DNA of 64,000 nucleotides, taken from contig JAVEYY010000024.1 in the NCBI GenBank assembly GCA_034003245.1, positions 1-64,000 of the forward strand. The letters are read 5' to 3'. Numbering within the stretch: the first letter of the stretch is position 1; every line of letters begins with the position of its first letter. Both the position numbers and the translations under genes were made by a program. Source of the stretch: Perlabentimonas sp034003245 (GTDB taxonomy: Bacteria; Bacteroidota; Bacteroidia; Bacteroidales; Tenuifilaceae). The notes under the pieces were generated by a model that saw only the letters and a program-made list of their open reading frames with translations, did not search any database and was not told the DNA's origin. Below, piece by piece: positions 1 to 7,883 of the stretch.

Positions 1-120
1 TTTCCTTTATTCACGGTTTTCTAACAAAAGTACCGTGTTTTGAAATCAAAAAATCAAAGAACGTCTATAATTTGCTGAATTATAAGATTATACAAGGTTT
101 ATTCTAAAAACAACGCAACA

Positions 121-303
121 CTAGTGTGGCATTACCATGAATTTGAACCCTGGCAGTTTGATATGCTTCTCGAAAAGGCTGGATGGGAAATTGATTATAC
201 TGAAAAGTGGACAGCACCAACATACCAGCTGGGTGTTCGACCCTTGCTTAGGTTTTTCTACCCACGATACTATGCTGTACATGCAATTAGAAGAGCTAAT
301 TAG
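121..303 (+). pseudogene. C-terminal fragment of a SAM-dependent methyltransferase-like gene
   Basis: The frame starting at 121 stays open to a TAG at 301-303 and reads like the end of a class I methyltransferase: WHYHEFEPWQF, then LLEKAGW, then a RPLLRFFYPRYY stretch ending in AIRRAN. No start codon or upstream domain is present; the frame is closed by a TGA at 76-78 and the bases between 79 and 120 show no family resemblance. I therefore read it as the remnant of a truncated gene. The family call is from remembered sequence patterns only and is tentative. The remaining bases 1-120 and 304-380 show nothing else I can support. Confidence 0.42.
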
Positions 304-384
304 CATTTTGGTGGGTATAGCCTAAAGCAAAATATCAAACCATGAACTTTATCTTCAAAATCCTGTTACTTTGATAATAATGAT

Positions 385-392
385 TAACTTTG
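385..392 (+). promoter_or_regulatory. Candidate -7 promoter element for thrS
   Basis: TAACTTTG matches the Bacteroidota primary sigma -7 consensus TAnnTTTG and lies 26 bases before the thrS start. A clear -33 TTG at the expected distance is not visible, so only the -7 box is supported. Confidence 0.4.
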
Positions 393-418
393 CGCTCGTT
401 TTTCAATATTTTTAGCAA

Positions 419-2353
419 ATGATAAGAATAACTTTTCCCGATGGCAACTCACGCGAGTTCGATCAAGGCGTTACAGGCCTTGATATAGCCAAAAACATAT
501 CCGATCGCTTGGCCAAGGAGGTCCTTTCAATTACCGTTAATGGTGAACTATGGGACTTAACCCGACCAATTAACACCGACGCAGCAGTAAAACTCCATAA
601 ATGGGACGAGGAGGAGGCCAAGCATGCCTACTGGCACTCATCGGCTCACCTTATGGCCGAGGCCGTTGAAAGCCTTTACCCAGGAGTAAAATTGGGCATA
701 GGACCAAGTATTGAGAATGGTTTCTACTACGATATCGACTTTGGGGACTACTCCGTTTCCGATTCAGACCTATCGAAAATTGAGGCAAAGATGATGGAAA
801 TAGTTCAAGCCAAGGAGCCCATTACACGTAAAGAAGTTTCTAAAGCCGAAGCGCTTAATACTTACACTCAAAAGGGCGATCCCTACAAGGTAGAGCTTAT
901 AAACGACCTTGAGGACGGAACTATTACATTTTACTCACAGGGAAATTTCAGTGATCTTTGCCGTGGCCCACATCTTCCCGATACTGGATACATCAAAGCA
1001 TTTAAGCTTTTGTCGCTAGCAGGCGCTTACTGGCGTGGTAACGAGAAGAATAAGCAGTTAACCCGCATCTACGGGATATCATTCCCCAAAAAAGCTCTAC
1101 TCGACGAGTACTTGGTTATGCTAGAGGAGGCTAAGAAACGCGATCACCGTAAGGTGGGTAAGGAACTTGAGCTATTCACCTTCTCTCAGAAAGTAGGACA
1201 AGGGTTACCTTTGTGGTTACCCAAGGGAGCACAGCTGCGCGAACGCCTTGAGAATTTCTTGAAGCGTGTTCAGAAAAAGTATGGCTACGAGCAGGTTATC
1301 ACCCCGCATATTGGTCAAAAGGAGCTTTACGTTACTTCGGGCCACTATGCCAAGTATGGCAAGGACTCGTTTCAGCCAATCCATACACCGGCCGAGGGCG
1401 AGGAGTTTCTGCTGAAGCCCATGAACTGTCCTCACCACTGCGAGATTTACAAGTCGAAACCCCGTTCCTACAAGGATCTACCCGTTCGTATGGCTGAGTT
1501 TGGAACCGTTTATCGCTACGAGCAGAGCGGTGAATTGCATGGTCTAACTCGAGTAAGAGGATTTACACAGGACGATGCCCACATATTTTGCCGTCCCGAT
1601 CAGCTAAAGGAGGAGTTTGTTAAGGTTATCGATATAGTACTGTACATATTTAAAACACTTAACTTTCCCGAGTTCACTGCACAAATTTCGCTTCGCGATC
1701 CTAACGATAGGGAGAAGTACATTGGAAGCGACGAGAACTGGGAGAAGGCAGAGCAAGCAATTATTGTGGCAGTTAAAGAGAAAGGCCTACAGACAACAAC
1801 CGAACTAGGTGAGGCAGCATTCTATGGGCCAAAACTCGATTTCATGGTGAAGGATGCCATCGGTCGTAAGTGGCAGCTGGGTACAATTCAGGTTGACTAT
1901 AACCTGCCCGAACGCTTTGAGCTGGAGTATATTGGAGCCGACGACAAACGTCATCGCCCCATAATGATTCACCGCGCACCCTTTGGCTCCATGGAGCGGT
2001 TTGTGGCTGTTCTTATTGAGCATTCTGGCGGTCGATTCCCTCTTTGGTTAGCTCCCGATCAGGCTGTTGTTTTACCAATCAGTGAAAAATTCAATGATTA
2101 CGCAAAAAAAGTTGCTGATTTCTTAAATAATTGCGATATTCGCACCCTGATTGACGACAGGAACGAGAAGGTGGGTAAGAAGATCAGGGATAATGAGTTA
2201 AAGCGAATTCCTTACCTGTTAATTGTGGGCGAAAAGGAAGCTGATGAGAACTTAGTTTCCGTTCGTGTTCAGGGTGAGGGCGATAAGGGGCAAATGAAAA
2301 TGGATGATTTTGCCAATTTGGTAGCCGATGAGGTTAAAAAACAGATAGAATAA
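419..2353 (+). CDS. thrS: Threonyl-tRNA synthetase
   Basis: Class II aminoacyl-tRNA synthetase that charges tRNA-Thr in the cytoplasm. The 644 residues are full length: an N-terminal TGS domain (about 1-62), the editing/SAD domain with HSSAH at 73-77, the catalytic core with MNCPHH near residue 335 and the class II motif around FGTVYRYEQSGE, and a C-terminal anticodon-binding domain starting near APDQAVVLP. It opens the conserved cluster thrS-infC-rpmI-rplT, all on one strand with short gaps, so cotranscription with translation genes is likely. Assignment is secure. Confidence 0.98.
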   Translation: MIRITFPDGNSREFDQGVTGLDIAKNISDRLAKEVLSITVNGELWDLTRPINTDAAVKLHKWDEEEAKHAYWHSSAHLMAEAVESLYPGVKLGIGPSIENGFYYDIDFGDYSVSDSDLSKIEAKMMEIVQAKEPITRKEVSKAEALNTYTQKGDPYKVELINDLEDGTITFYSQGNFSDLCRGPHLPDTGYIKAFKLLSLAGAYWRGNEKNKQLTRIYGISFPKKALLDEYLVMLEEAKKRDHRKVGKELELFTFSQKVGQGLPLWLPKGAQLRERLENFLKRVQKKYGYEQVITPHIGQKELYVTSGHYAKYGKDSFQPIHTPAEGEEFLLKPMNCPHHCEIYKSKPRSYKDLPVRMAEFGTVYRYEQSGELHGLTRVRGFTQDDAHIFCRPDQLKEEFVKVIDIVLYIFKTLNFPEFTAQISLRDPNDREKYIGSDENWEKAEQAIIVAVKEKGLQTTTELGEAAFYGPKLDFMVKDAIGRKWQLGTIQVDYNLPERFELEYIGADDKRHRPIMIHRAPFGSMERFVAVLIEHSGGRFPLWLAPDQAVVLPISEKFNDYAKKVADFLNNCDIRTLIDDRNEKVGKKIRDNELKRIPYLLIVGEKEADENLVSVRVQGEGDKGQMKMDDFANLVADEVKKQIE

Positions 2354-2387
2354 TTGAGTACTAACTAATTTAAAGGAGGACCGAAGC

Positions 2388-2945
2388 ATAGCTACACCGA
2401 GAATCAAAAAAGGTAACGAGCAAGAGAGCAAATACCTTAAGAACGAGCAGATTCGCACACGGGTTGTTCGCGTCGTTGGCGAGAACATCGACAACGCAGG
2501 CGTTATGTCCATCGAGGAGGCCAGGAAACTGGCTAGCGATTTGGACTTAGATCTGGTTCTTATCTCCGATAAGGCCGATCCTCCAGTTTGCCGCGTAATT
2601 GATTTCCAGAAGTTCCTTTATCAGCAGAAAAAGAAGCAGAAGGAGATCAGAGCTAATGCCTTGAAAGTAGTAGTTAAAGAGATTCGGTTTGGACCCAATA
2701 CCGATGAGCACGACTACAACTTTAAACTTAAACATGCTGAGAAATTCCTTGCCGATGGAGCAAAAGTGAAGGCCTATGTATTCTTTAAAGGCCGCACCAT
2801 TCTCTTTAAAGAGAAAGGAGAAATTCTTCTCCTTAAGTTTGCTCAGGATCTGGAAGAGGTGGGAAAGGTCGACCAGCTGCCTAAACTCGAAGGCAAAAGG
2901 ATGATCATGTTCATCTCCCCCAAATCGGTAAAAAAGAAAAGCTAG
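2388..2945 (+). CDS. infC: Translation initiation factor IF-3, initiated at an AUA codon
   Basis: IF-3 binds the 30S subunit and enforces start-codon choice. The family N-domain is encoded upstream of the first ATG (2505): codons from 2388 read I-ATPRIKKGNE then KYLKNEQIRTRVVRV. In this frame there is no ATG, GTG or TTG between the stop at 2355-2357 and 2505; the only plausible initiator is the ATA at 2388, placed eight bases after a strong AAAGGAGG at 2372-2379. A rare start codon is a known autoregulatory device of infC in other bacteria (AUU in E. coli). The resulting 185-residue protein has the normal N- and C-domains (DPPVCRVIDFQKFLYQ, VKEIRFGPNTDEHDYNFK). Confidence 0.9.
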   Translation: MATPRIKKGNEQESKYLKNEQIRTRVVRVVGENIDNAGVMSIEEARKLASDLDLDLVLISDKADPPVCRVIDFQKFLYQQKKKQKEIRANALKVVVKEIRFGPNTDEHDYNFKLKHAEKFLADGAKVKAYVFFKGRTILFKEKGEILLLKFAQDLEEVGKVDQLPKLEGKRMIMFISPKSVKKKS

Positions 2946-2979
2946 ATTTTTTTTTGTTAACCAAATATAATTAAGGAGA

Positions 2980-3177
2980 ATGCCTAAAGTAAAAACAAAT
3001 TCCGGTGCAAAAAAGCGTTTCGCTTTAACCGGTACAGGGAAGATTAAGCGGAAGCACGCTTACAAGAGCCATATCCTTACTAAAAAAACCACCAAGCAAA
3101 AGCGTAACCTTACGCACTCTGGTTTAGTTAGCAAGGCCGACACCAACAACATTATGAAGTTGTTAGCGCTTAAGTAA
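2980..3177 (+). CDS. rpmI: 50S ribosomal protein L35
   Basis: Small basic ribosomal protein of 65 residues, the usual length, with the family opening MPKVKTNSGAKKRF and the KRKHAYKSHILTKK segment. It follows infC by 34 bases, preceded by AAGGAG, and precedes rplT, as in most bacteria. Confidence 0.98.
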   Translation: MPKVKTNSGAKKRFALTGTGKIKRKHAYKSHILTKKTTKQKRNLTHSGLVSKADTNNIMKLLALK

Positions 3178-3286
3178 GAAGTTTTACCGCTTACATTGAA
3201 GTTACTTGATTTTTTAACTAGAATGCCTTAGCACATAAGAGTTCGAAAGACCGAAACGCTAATCATTCGCAAACAGAAGTTTAATT

Positions 3287-3631
3287 ATGCCACGTTCAGT
3301 AAATGCAGTTGCATCAAGGGCAAGAAGGAAGAAGATTTTAAAACAAACCAAAGGGAACTTCCTTAGCCGGGGTAACGTTTACACCGTTGCCAAAAACACC
3401 CTTGAAAAAGGGATGCAGTACGCGTATCGCGACCGCAAAAAGAAAAAAGGAGAATTCAGAGCACTTTGGATTCAGCGTATCAATGCCGCTACCCGCTTGT
3501 ATGGAATGTCGTACTCCGAGTTTATAGGTAAAGTTAACGAGAAAGGTATCGCCCTTAACCGTAAGGTTCTTGCCGATATGGCGATGAATCACCCCGAGGC
3601 CTTTAAAGCCGTAGTTGATTCTCTAAAATAG
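3287..3631 (+). CDS. rplT: 50S ribosomal protein L20
   Basis: Assembly protein of the large subunit, 114 residues, full length. Opening MPRSVNAVASRARRKK and the conserved LWIQRINAATR segment identify it. In other bacteria L20 represses its own operon by binding leader RNA; I see no clear leader structure in the 109 bases before the gene. A terminator follows at 3665. Confidence 0.98.
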   Translation: MPRSVNAVASRARRKKILKQTKGNFLSRGNVYTVAKNTLEKGMQYAYRDRKKKKGEFRALWIQRINAATRLYGMSYSEFIGKVNEKGIALNRKVLADMAMNHPEAFKAVVDSLK

Positions 3632-3664
3632 ATTGAGACTATAGTCACAAAAGAATTATACCTA

Positions 3665-3693
3665 GAGGTTGCCAGTATGGCAGCCTCTTTTTT
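3665..3693 (+). terminator. Rho-independent terminator after rplT
   Basis: GAGGTTGCC pairs with GGCAGCCTC across AGTAT, followed by a run of Ts. It closes the thrS-rplT unit. Confidence 0.8.
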
Positions 3694-3809
3694 ATTCCAT
3701 CATCCTTTAAATCCGATAAAATACTAAAGCTCCGCTTGGCCTAAACTTTTTGGGACTGTTTGTTGTTATTCCAACATATTTTTTTACCTTTACTATAAAT
3801 ACTCAATTT

Positions 3810-4193
3810 ATGTACAATCTGAAGCCTATACGATTACCCGAAACCCAATTCACCCCCGAGGTGAATTTGGATAAGGATAGGAGTAGGTTTGAATTTTATG
3901 GCAAATCATTACCCGAAGACTGTAACGAGTTCTTCAACCCAATAATCGACTGGTTTAAGCTGTACGTCACTACCCCCAATCGCGAAACCATCGTAGTCTT
4001 TAAACTCGACTACTTCAACACCTCAACATCTAAAAAATTCCTTGAAATCCTGAATATCCTCAAGGAGATTCATCGTCAAAAAAAGCCCATTATTATCCAT
4101 TGGTATTACCGCGTGGGCGATGAGGATATGTTTGAAACCGGTGAAACTTTCTCCGAAATGGTTTCACTCCCCTTTAAAATTATGCCATTCTAG
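3810..4193 (+). CDS. SiaC-family (DUF1987) regulatory phosphoprotein
   Basis: A 127-residue protein starting at MYNLKPIRLPET; an in-frame ATG at 3750 exists but adds a hydrophobic stretch foreign to the family. The pattern FEFYGKSLPEDCNEFFNPIIDW and the FKLDYFNTSTSK segment match SiaC/DUF1987 proteins, which have a STAS-like fold and are phosphorylated on Ser/Thr within the NTSTSK turn by SiaB-type kinases, controlling c-di-GMP or PP2C pathways. No SiaB kinase or phosphatase gene is adjacent here, so the partner is unknown. Gene stands alone between the rplT terminator and degP. Confidence 0.8.
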   Translation: MYNLKPIRLPETQFTPEVNLDKDRSRFEFYGKSLPEDCNEFFNPIIDWFKLYVTTPNRETIVVFKLDYFNTSTSKKFLEILNILKEIHRQKKPIIIHWYYRVGDEDMFETGETFSEMVSLPFKIMPF

Positions 4194-4233
4194 CACCAAG
4201 TAGCCTGCACTTTTTTCCGACACAATCCCCCTT

Positions 4234-4252
4234 CTGTCAGTAAAAATGACAG
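4234..4252. promoter_or_regulatory. Inverted repeat upstream of the HtrA protease gene
   Basis: CTGTCA and TGACAG are separated by seven bases and lie about 90 bases before degP. Position and symmetry suggest an operator for stress control; no regulator can be named from the sequence. Confidence 0.4.
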
Positions 4253-4342
4253 ATATGTTAAGGTGTGTTAACAATCAGTATACTAATATCATAAGGTACA
4301 GGTTTTGTACGTTTTCATGTTGAAAACTAAAAATTGAATACT

Positions 4343-5794
4343 ATGAAAACAAATAGATTTTTTACACCGCTCCTTTTTTCAATCATTGGTGGACTCGTGG
4401 TTTTCTTTTCAACCCAGTACTTAGATAAGCAGTCGACCGTAATTAAGCATATACCGGTTTCAGTGCACGACACCATGCCTGTTAGCATGGCCGCGTTTGC
4501 TACCAGCACTGGTGAGATAACCGATTTTACATTTGCTGCCGAGAGAACTATTCACGGCGTGGTTCACGTTAAAACAAAAGCCATGCGGTCGCAACCCGAT
4601 TACTCGTTTGGCAACCCTTTTTACGATTTCTTTTTTGGCCCACGCCAACGCGATTCACAGCCAGTAATGGGTTCCGGATCAGGAGTAATTATTAGCAACG
4701 ACGGCTATATTATCACCAATAATCACGTTATCGATAAAGCCGATAACATAGAGGTTGTGCTAAATGATAAGCGAACTTTCGACGCAAAGGTAATTGGCCG
4801 TGACCCTAGCACCGACTTGGCTGTAATTAAGGTTGAAGCCTCAAGCCTGCCATTTGTACCATTTGGCAACTCTGAGAATCTGAAGGTAGGAGAGTGGGTG
4901 TTAGCCGTTGGAAATCCCTTTAATCTTAACTCAACGGTTACAGCAGGAATTGTTAGCGCAAAGGCACGTAATATTAATATCCTCTCAAATCAGTATGCCA
5001 TTGAGTCGTTTATCCAAACCGACGCTGCCGTTAACCCTGGCAACAGTGGAGGGGCATTAGTTAACCTCAAGGGCGAATTGGTAGGAATTAATACCGCTAT
5101 TGCTTCGCAAACCGGCAATTTTGCTGGATACTCATTTGCTGTCCCAACATCCATTGCCCAAAAAGTAGCGCTCGATATAATTGAGTTTGGAGAGGTGCAG
5201 CGTGCCCTTCTGGGTGTTTCAATTAGTGAAATTACACCCAAATTGGCCGAGGAAAAGAAAATCAAGGATTTAAAGGGTGTTTACATTGCTGGGGTCTCCG
5301 AAGGCGGCGCTGCCGAGGCGGTTGGCCTAAAGGAAGGCGATATTATTCTGGAGGTTAATGGTATTGAGGTGAACTCACCAAACCAACTCCAGGAGCAGAT
5401 TAGCAAGTTTAGGCCTAAGGATAAGGTGGAAATTCTAGTAAATAGAAGTAATAAAAAGAAACAATATGAGGTTGTGCTACGTAACATGAGGGGTGGATTC
5501 GAGGTGGTTAAGTCCGATGAGATTGTTGATGTACTAGGTGCAGAGCTTAAGGAGATAGATGCAAATCTAATGCGTAGACTAGGGATTAGAAATGGTTTGC
5601 AGGTTATTAAGCTTAAGGATGGGAAACTTAAAGAACAAGGTGTAAAAGAGGGGTTTATTATTACCCGAGTTAACCGTACAAGCGTAACCACTGTTCAGGA
5701 GTTATATCAATCCTTATCCACTTTGTCGGGAGGAGTTCTTATTGAGGGTGTATATCCTAATGGTTTAGTGGCATACTACGCAATTGGGATATAA
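4343..5794 (+). CDS. degP: Periplasmic serine protease, HtrA/DegP (Do) family
   Basis: Envelope quality-control protease. Starting at the ATG at 4343 (an in-frame TTG lies at 4334) the 483-residue protein has an N-terminal membrane anchor or signal (about 8-22), a trypsin-like domain with catalytic His128 (NNHVIDKAD), Asp158 (TDLAVIKV) and Ser235 (NPGNSGGAL), and two PDZ domains, the first around GGAAEAVGLKEGDII and the second at the C-terminus. All catalytic residues are present. It is a single-gene unit with an upstream inverted repeat and its own terminator. Confidence 0.95.
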   Translation: MKTNRFFTPLLFSIIGGLVVFFSTQYLDKQSTVIKHIPVSVHDTMPVSMAAFATSTGEITDFTFAAERTIHGVVHVKTKAMRSQPDYSFGNPFYDFFFGPRQRDSQPVMGSGSGVIISNDGYIITNNHVIDKADNIEVVLNDKRTFDAKVIGRDPSTDLAVIKVEASSLPFVPFGNSENLKVGEWVLAVGNPFNLNSTVTAGIVSAKARNINILSNQYAIESFIQTDAAVNPGNSGGALVNLKGELVGINTAIASQTGNFAGYSFAVPTSIAQKVALDIIEFGEVQRALLGVSISEITPKLAEEKKIKDLKGVYIAGVSEGGAAEAVGLKEGDIILEVNGIEVNSPNQLQEQISKFRPKDKVEILVNRSNKKKQYEVVLRNMRGGFEVVKSDEIVDVLGAELKEIDANLMRRLGIRNGLQVIKLKDGKLKEQGVKEGFIITRVNRTSVTTVQELYQSLSTLSGGVLIEGVYPNGLVAYYAIGI

Positions 5795-5822
5795 GTTTTA
5801 CCACAAAGTATTTTAACTTATT

Positions 5823-5857
5823 ATTGCGGTTAGATTCTTTCTAGCCGCAATATTTAT
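5823..5857 (+). terminator. Terminator after degP
   Basis: A 12-bp stem (ATTGCGGTTAGA with TCTAGCCGCAAT, one G-U) with a short loop and an AT-rich tail. Confidence 0.7.
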
Positions 5858-5951
5858 TATCTTTGCGGGCTTTTTTAGGCCTATAACGGTTGTATTTAAC
5901 CTTTTTTGTTGCATCGTTTTTCAACATTTACTTGCTATCAACGTTTTATAC

Positions 5952-5982
5952 TTGACTTTATATTCAAATTGCCATAACTTCG
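5952..5982 (+). promoter_or_regulatory. Promoter of rpoD (Bacteroidota -33/-7 type)
   Basis: TTGAC at 5952-5956 and TAACTTCG at 5975-5982, with 23 bases from the start of one box to the start of the other, fit the TTG/TAnnTTTG promoter form. The rpoD start is 21 bases downstream of the -7 box. Confidence 0.6.
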
Positions 5983-6002
5983 TGAAAATTTAACGGTTTG
6001 AG

Positions 6003-6863
6003 ATGAGACAACTTAAGATTACAAAATCAATTACAAACAGGGAGAGTGCTTCGCTTGATAAGTACTTACAGGAGATTGGAAAAGAGGAATTGATCACGGT
6101 AGAGGAAGAGGTAGAACTCGCCCAGCGTATCAAAAAAGGGGATCAGGAAGCACTTGAAAAGCTTACACGGGCAAATCTGCGTTTTGTGGTGTCTGTTGCT
6201 AAGCAGTATCAGAATCAAGGGCTAAGCTTACCCGATTTGATAAACGAGGGTAACCTAGGATTGATAAAGGCTGCCGAGAAATTCGATGAAACCCGTGGAT
6301 TCAAGTTTATCTCCTACGCTGTATGGTGGATTAGGCAATCAATTCTTCAGGCTCTTGCCGAGCAATCGCGTATTGTTAGGCTTCCCCTAAATCAGGTTGG
6401 ATCTCTCAACAAGATAAACAAAGCATTCTCAAAGTTTGAGCAGCAGTTCGAAAGGACTCCTTCGCCCGAAGAGCTAGCCGATTTGCTAGAGCTGCCCAAG
6501 GAGAAAGTGGCTGATACCCTTCGTGTATCGGGTCGTCACGTGTCGGTTGACGCTCCCTTTGTTGATGGCGAAGAGAATAGCCTACTCGATGTGCTGGTTA
6601 ATAGTGATTCACCCAATGCTGATAAATCGTTGCTTAACGAGTCGCTTTGCCGTGAGATTGACCGTTCGCTAGCTACACTGACCGAAAGGGAACGCGATAT
6701 CATAAAACTTTTCTTTGGAATAAGCTGTCAGGAGATGACTCTTGAGGAGATTGGTGAAAAGTTTGGCCTAACCCGTGAGCGTGTTCGTCAGATTAAAGAA
6801 AAAGCCATTAGACGGCTTCGACATACTTCACGAAGCAAGCTGCTAAAAGCATACTTGGGATAA
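6003..6863 (+). CDS. rpoD: RNA polymerase primary sigma factor, short Bacteroidota form
   Basis: Directs RNA polymerase to housekeeping promoters. The 286-residue protein lacks the long region 1.1 of proteobacterial sigma-70, as usual in Bacteroidota. Region 1.2 (SLDKYLQEIGKEELIT), region 2 (LRFVVSVAKQYQNQG, then FISYAVWWIRQSI), region 3 and region 4 with the helix-turn-helix LEEIGEKFGLTRERVRQI are complete. It has its own promoter and terminator. Confidence 0.97.
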   Translation: MRQLKITKSITNRESASLDKYLQEIGKEELITVEEEVELAQRIKKGDQEALEKLTRANLRFVVSVAKQYQNQGLSLPDLINEGNLGLIKAAEKFDETRGFKFISYAVWWIRQSILQALAEQSRIVRLPLNQVGSLNKINKAFSKFEQQFERTPSPEELADLLELPKEKVADTLRVSGRHVSVDAPFVDGEENSLLDVLVNSDSPNADKSLLNESLCREIDRSLATLTERERDIIKLFFGISCQEMTLEEIGEKFGLTRERVRQIKEKAIRRLRHTSRSKLLKAYLG

Positions 6864-6872
6864 TTCCCCAAC

Positions 6873-6900
6873 AAAAAAGCCCCTGAAAAGGGGCTTTTTT
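6873..6900. terminator. Bidirectional terminator between rpoD and fabI
   Basis: AAAAAAGCCCC and GGGGCTTTTTT flank a four-base loop, so it gives A and T runs on both strands and can serve both converging genes. Confidence 0.9.
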
Positions 6901-6916
6901 AATTTTTAGATGTTGG

Positions 6917-7756
6917 TTACTGGCAATCTCTGCACTCGTCAAGGTTTTTGTTGTAAACAGCCATAGCACGTTGGCTCATCCCCATGCTGGAGAATCCGCC
7001 ATCGTGGTATAGGTTCTGCATGGTGATTTTGCGCGTGAGATCGCTGAAAAGCGTGATACAGAATCCTGCGCATTCATGAGCATCGGCATTGCCTAGTGGC
7101 GACATGCGGTCGGTAAAGTCAAGTAGCCCCTCAAAGCCCATTACACCGCTACCAGCAGTTGTAAGAGTAGGCGATTGAGAAATGGTGTTAATCCTAACTT
7201 TTCGTTCGCGGCCAAAAATATAGCCAAAGCTGCGTGCAATCGATTCGAGTAGAGCCTTAGCATCGGCCATATCGTTGTATCCATAAAGGGTTCGCTGAGC
7301 GGCTATATATGAAAGTGCAAGAACTGAACCCCATTCGTTTATTGCATCGAGTTTCCAAGCTACCTGTAGCATCTTGTGAAATGATATGGCAGAAATATCG
7401 AGGGTTTTTGAGAAGTTTTGGTAATCCAAATCATCATAAGTTCTGCCTTTGCGAACGTTGGGCGACATCCCAATGGAGTGAAGCACAAAATCAACTTTTC
7501 CACCAAAATGGGCCATCGCTTTCTGGAACAGATTCTGTAAATCCTCAACGCTGGTGGCGTCGGCAGGAATAAGTAGGGCGTTGCATTTCTTAGCGAGTTC
7601 TTCGATAGTGCCCATTCGCATTGCAACCGCAGTGTTGGTAAGCACCAGTTCTGCACCCTCGGCGTGCGCCATCTCGGCCACATGCCATGCTATGGAGCTC
7701 TCATTCAGCGCTCCAAAAATGATTCCCTTTTTTCCTTTGAGTAAATTATTAGCCAT
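6917..7756 (-). CDS. fabI: Enoyl-ACP reductase (NADH), FabI
   Basis: Last reduction of the fatty acid elongation cycle. The 279-residue short-chain dehydrogenase has the FabI-type nucleotide motif GKKGIIFGALNESSIAW at the N-terminus and the active-site segment SYIAAQRTLYGYNDMADAK, holding the Tyr-x6-Lys pair. Length and motifs are normal. It converges on rpoD and is preceded by a TATCTTTG box. Confidence 0.96.
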   Translation of the reverse strand: MANNLLKGKKGIIFGALNESSIAWHVAEMAHAEGAELVLTNTAVAMRMGTIEELAKKCNALLIPADATSVEDLQNLFQKAMAHFGGKVDFVLHSIGMSPNVRKGRTYDDLDYQNFSKTLDISAISFHKMLQVAWKLDAINEWGSVLALSYIAAQRTLYGYNDMADAKALLESIARSFGYIFGRERKVRINTISQSPTLTTAGSGVMGFEGLLDFTDRMSPLGNADAHECAGFCITLFSDLTRKITMQNLYHDGGFSSMGMSQRAMAVYNKNLDECRDCQ

Positions 7757-7823
7757 ACTTTATTATGTTGATGAATATTTTCCGAGATAAAATTTAAACG
7801 GTCATTTAACCAGTTTAGTTAAA

Positions 7824-7831
7824 CAAAGATA
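7824..7831 (-). promoter_or_regulatory. Candidate -7 element for fabI
   Basis: On the minus strand the bases read TATCTTTG, matching TAnnTTTG, about 70 bases before the fabI start. No convincing -33 TTG is visible. Confidence 0.4.
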
Positions 7832-7883
7832 CGCCTACGATGTTCGTTTTGAAAATGTATTTGCGAAAAAGATTTTCAGCAAA

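Noticed and set aside
137..325. 62-residue plus-strand frame near the left edge
   Set aside because: The overlapping frame 121-303 is the one with methyltransferase-like residues; this one reads as a shifted frame.
2505..2945. infC starting at the ATG at 2505
   Set aside because: It would remove the conserved IF-3 N-domain start (ATPRIKKGNE, KYLKNEQIRTRVV) that is encoded in frame upstream.
5281..5691. 136-residue minus-strand frame inside degP
   Set aside because: Ser/Leu-rich antisense of the PDZ region.
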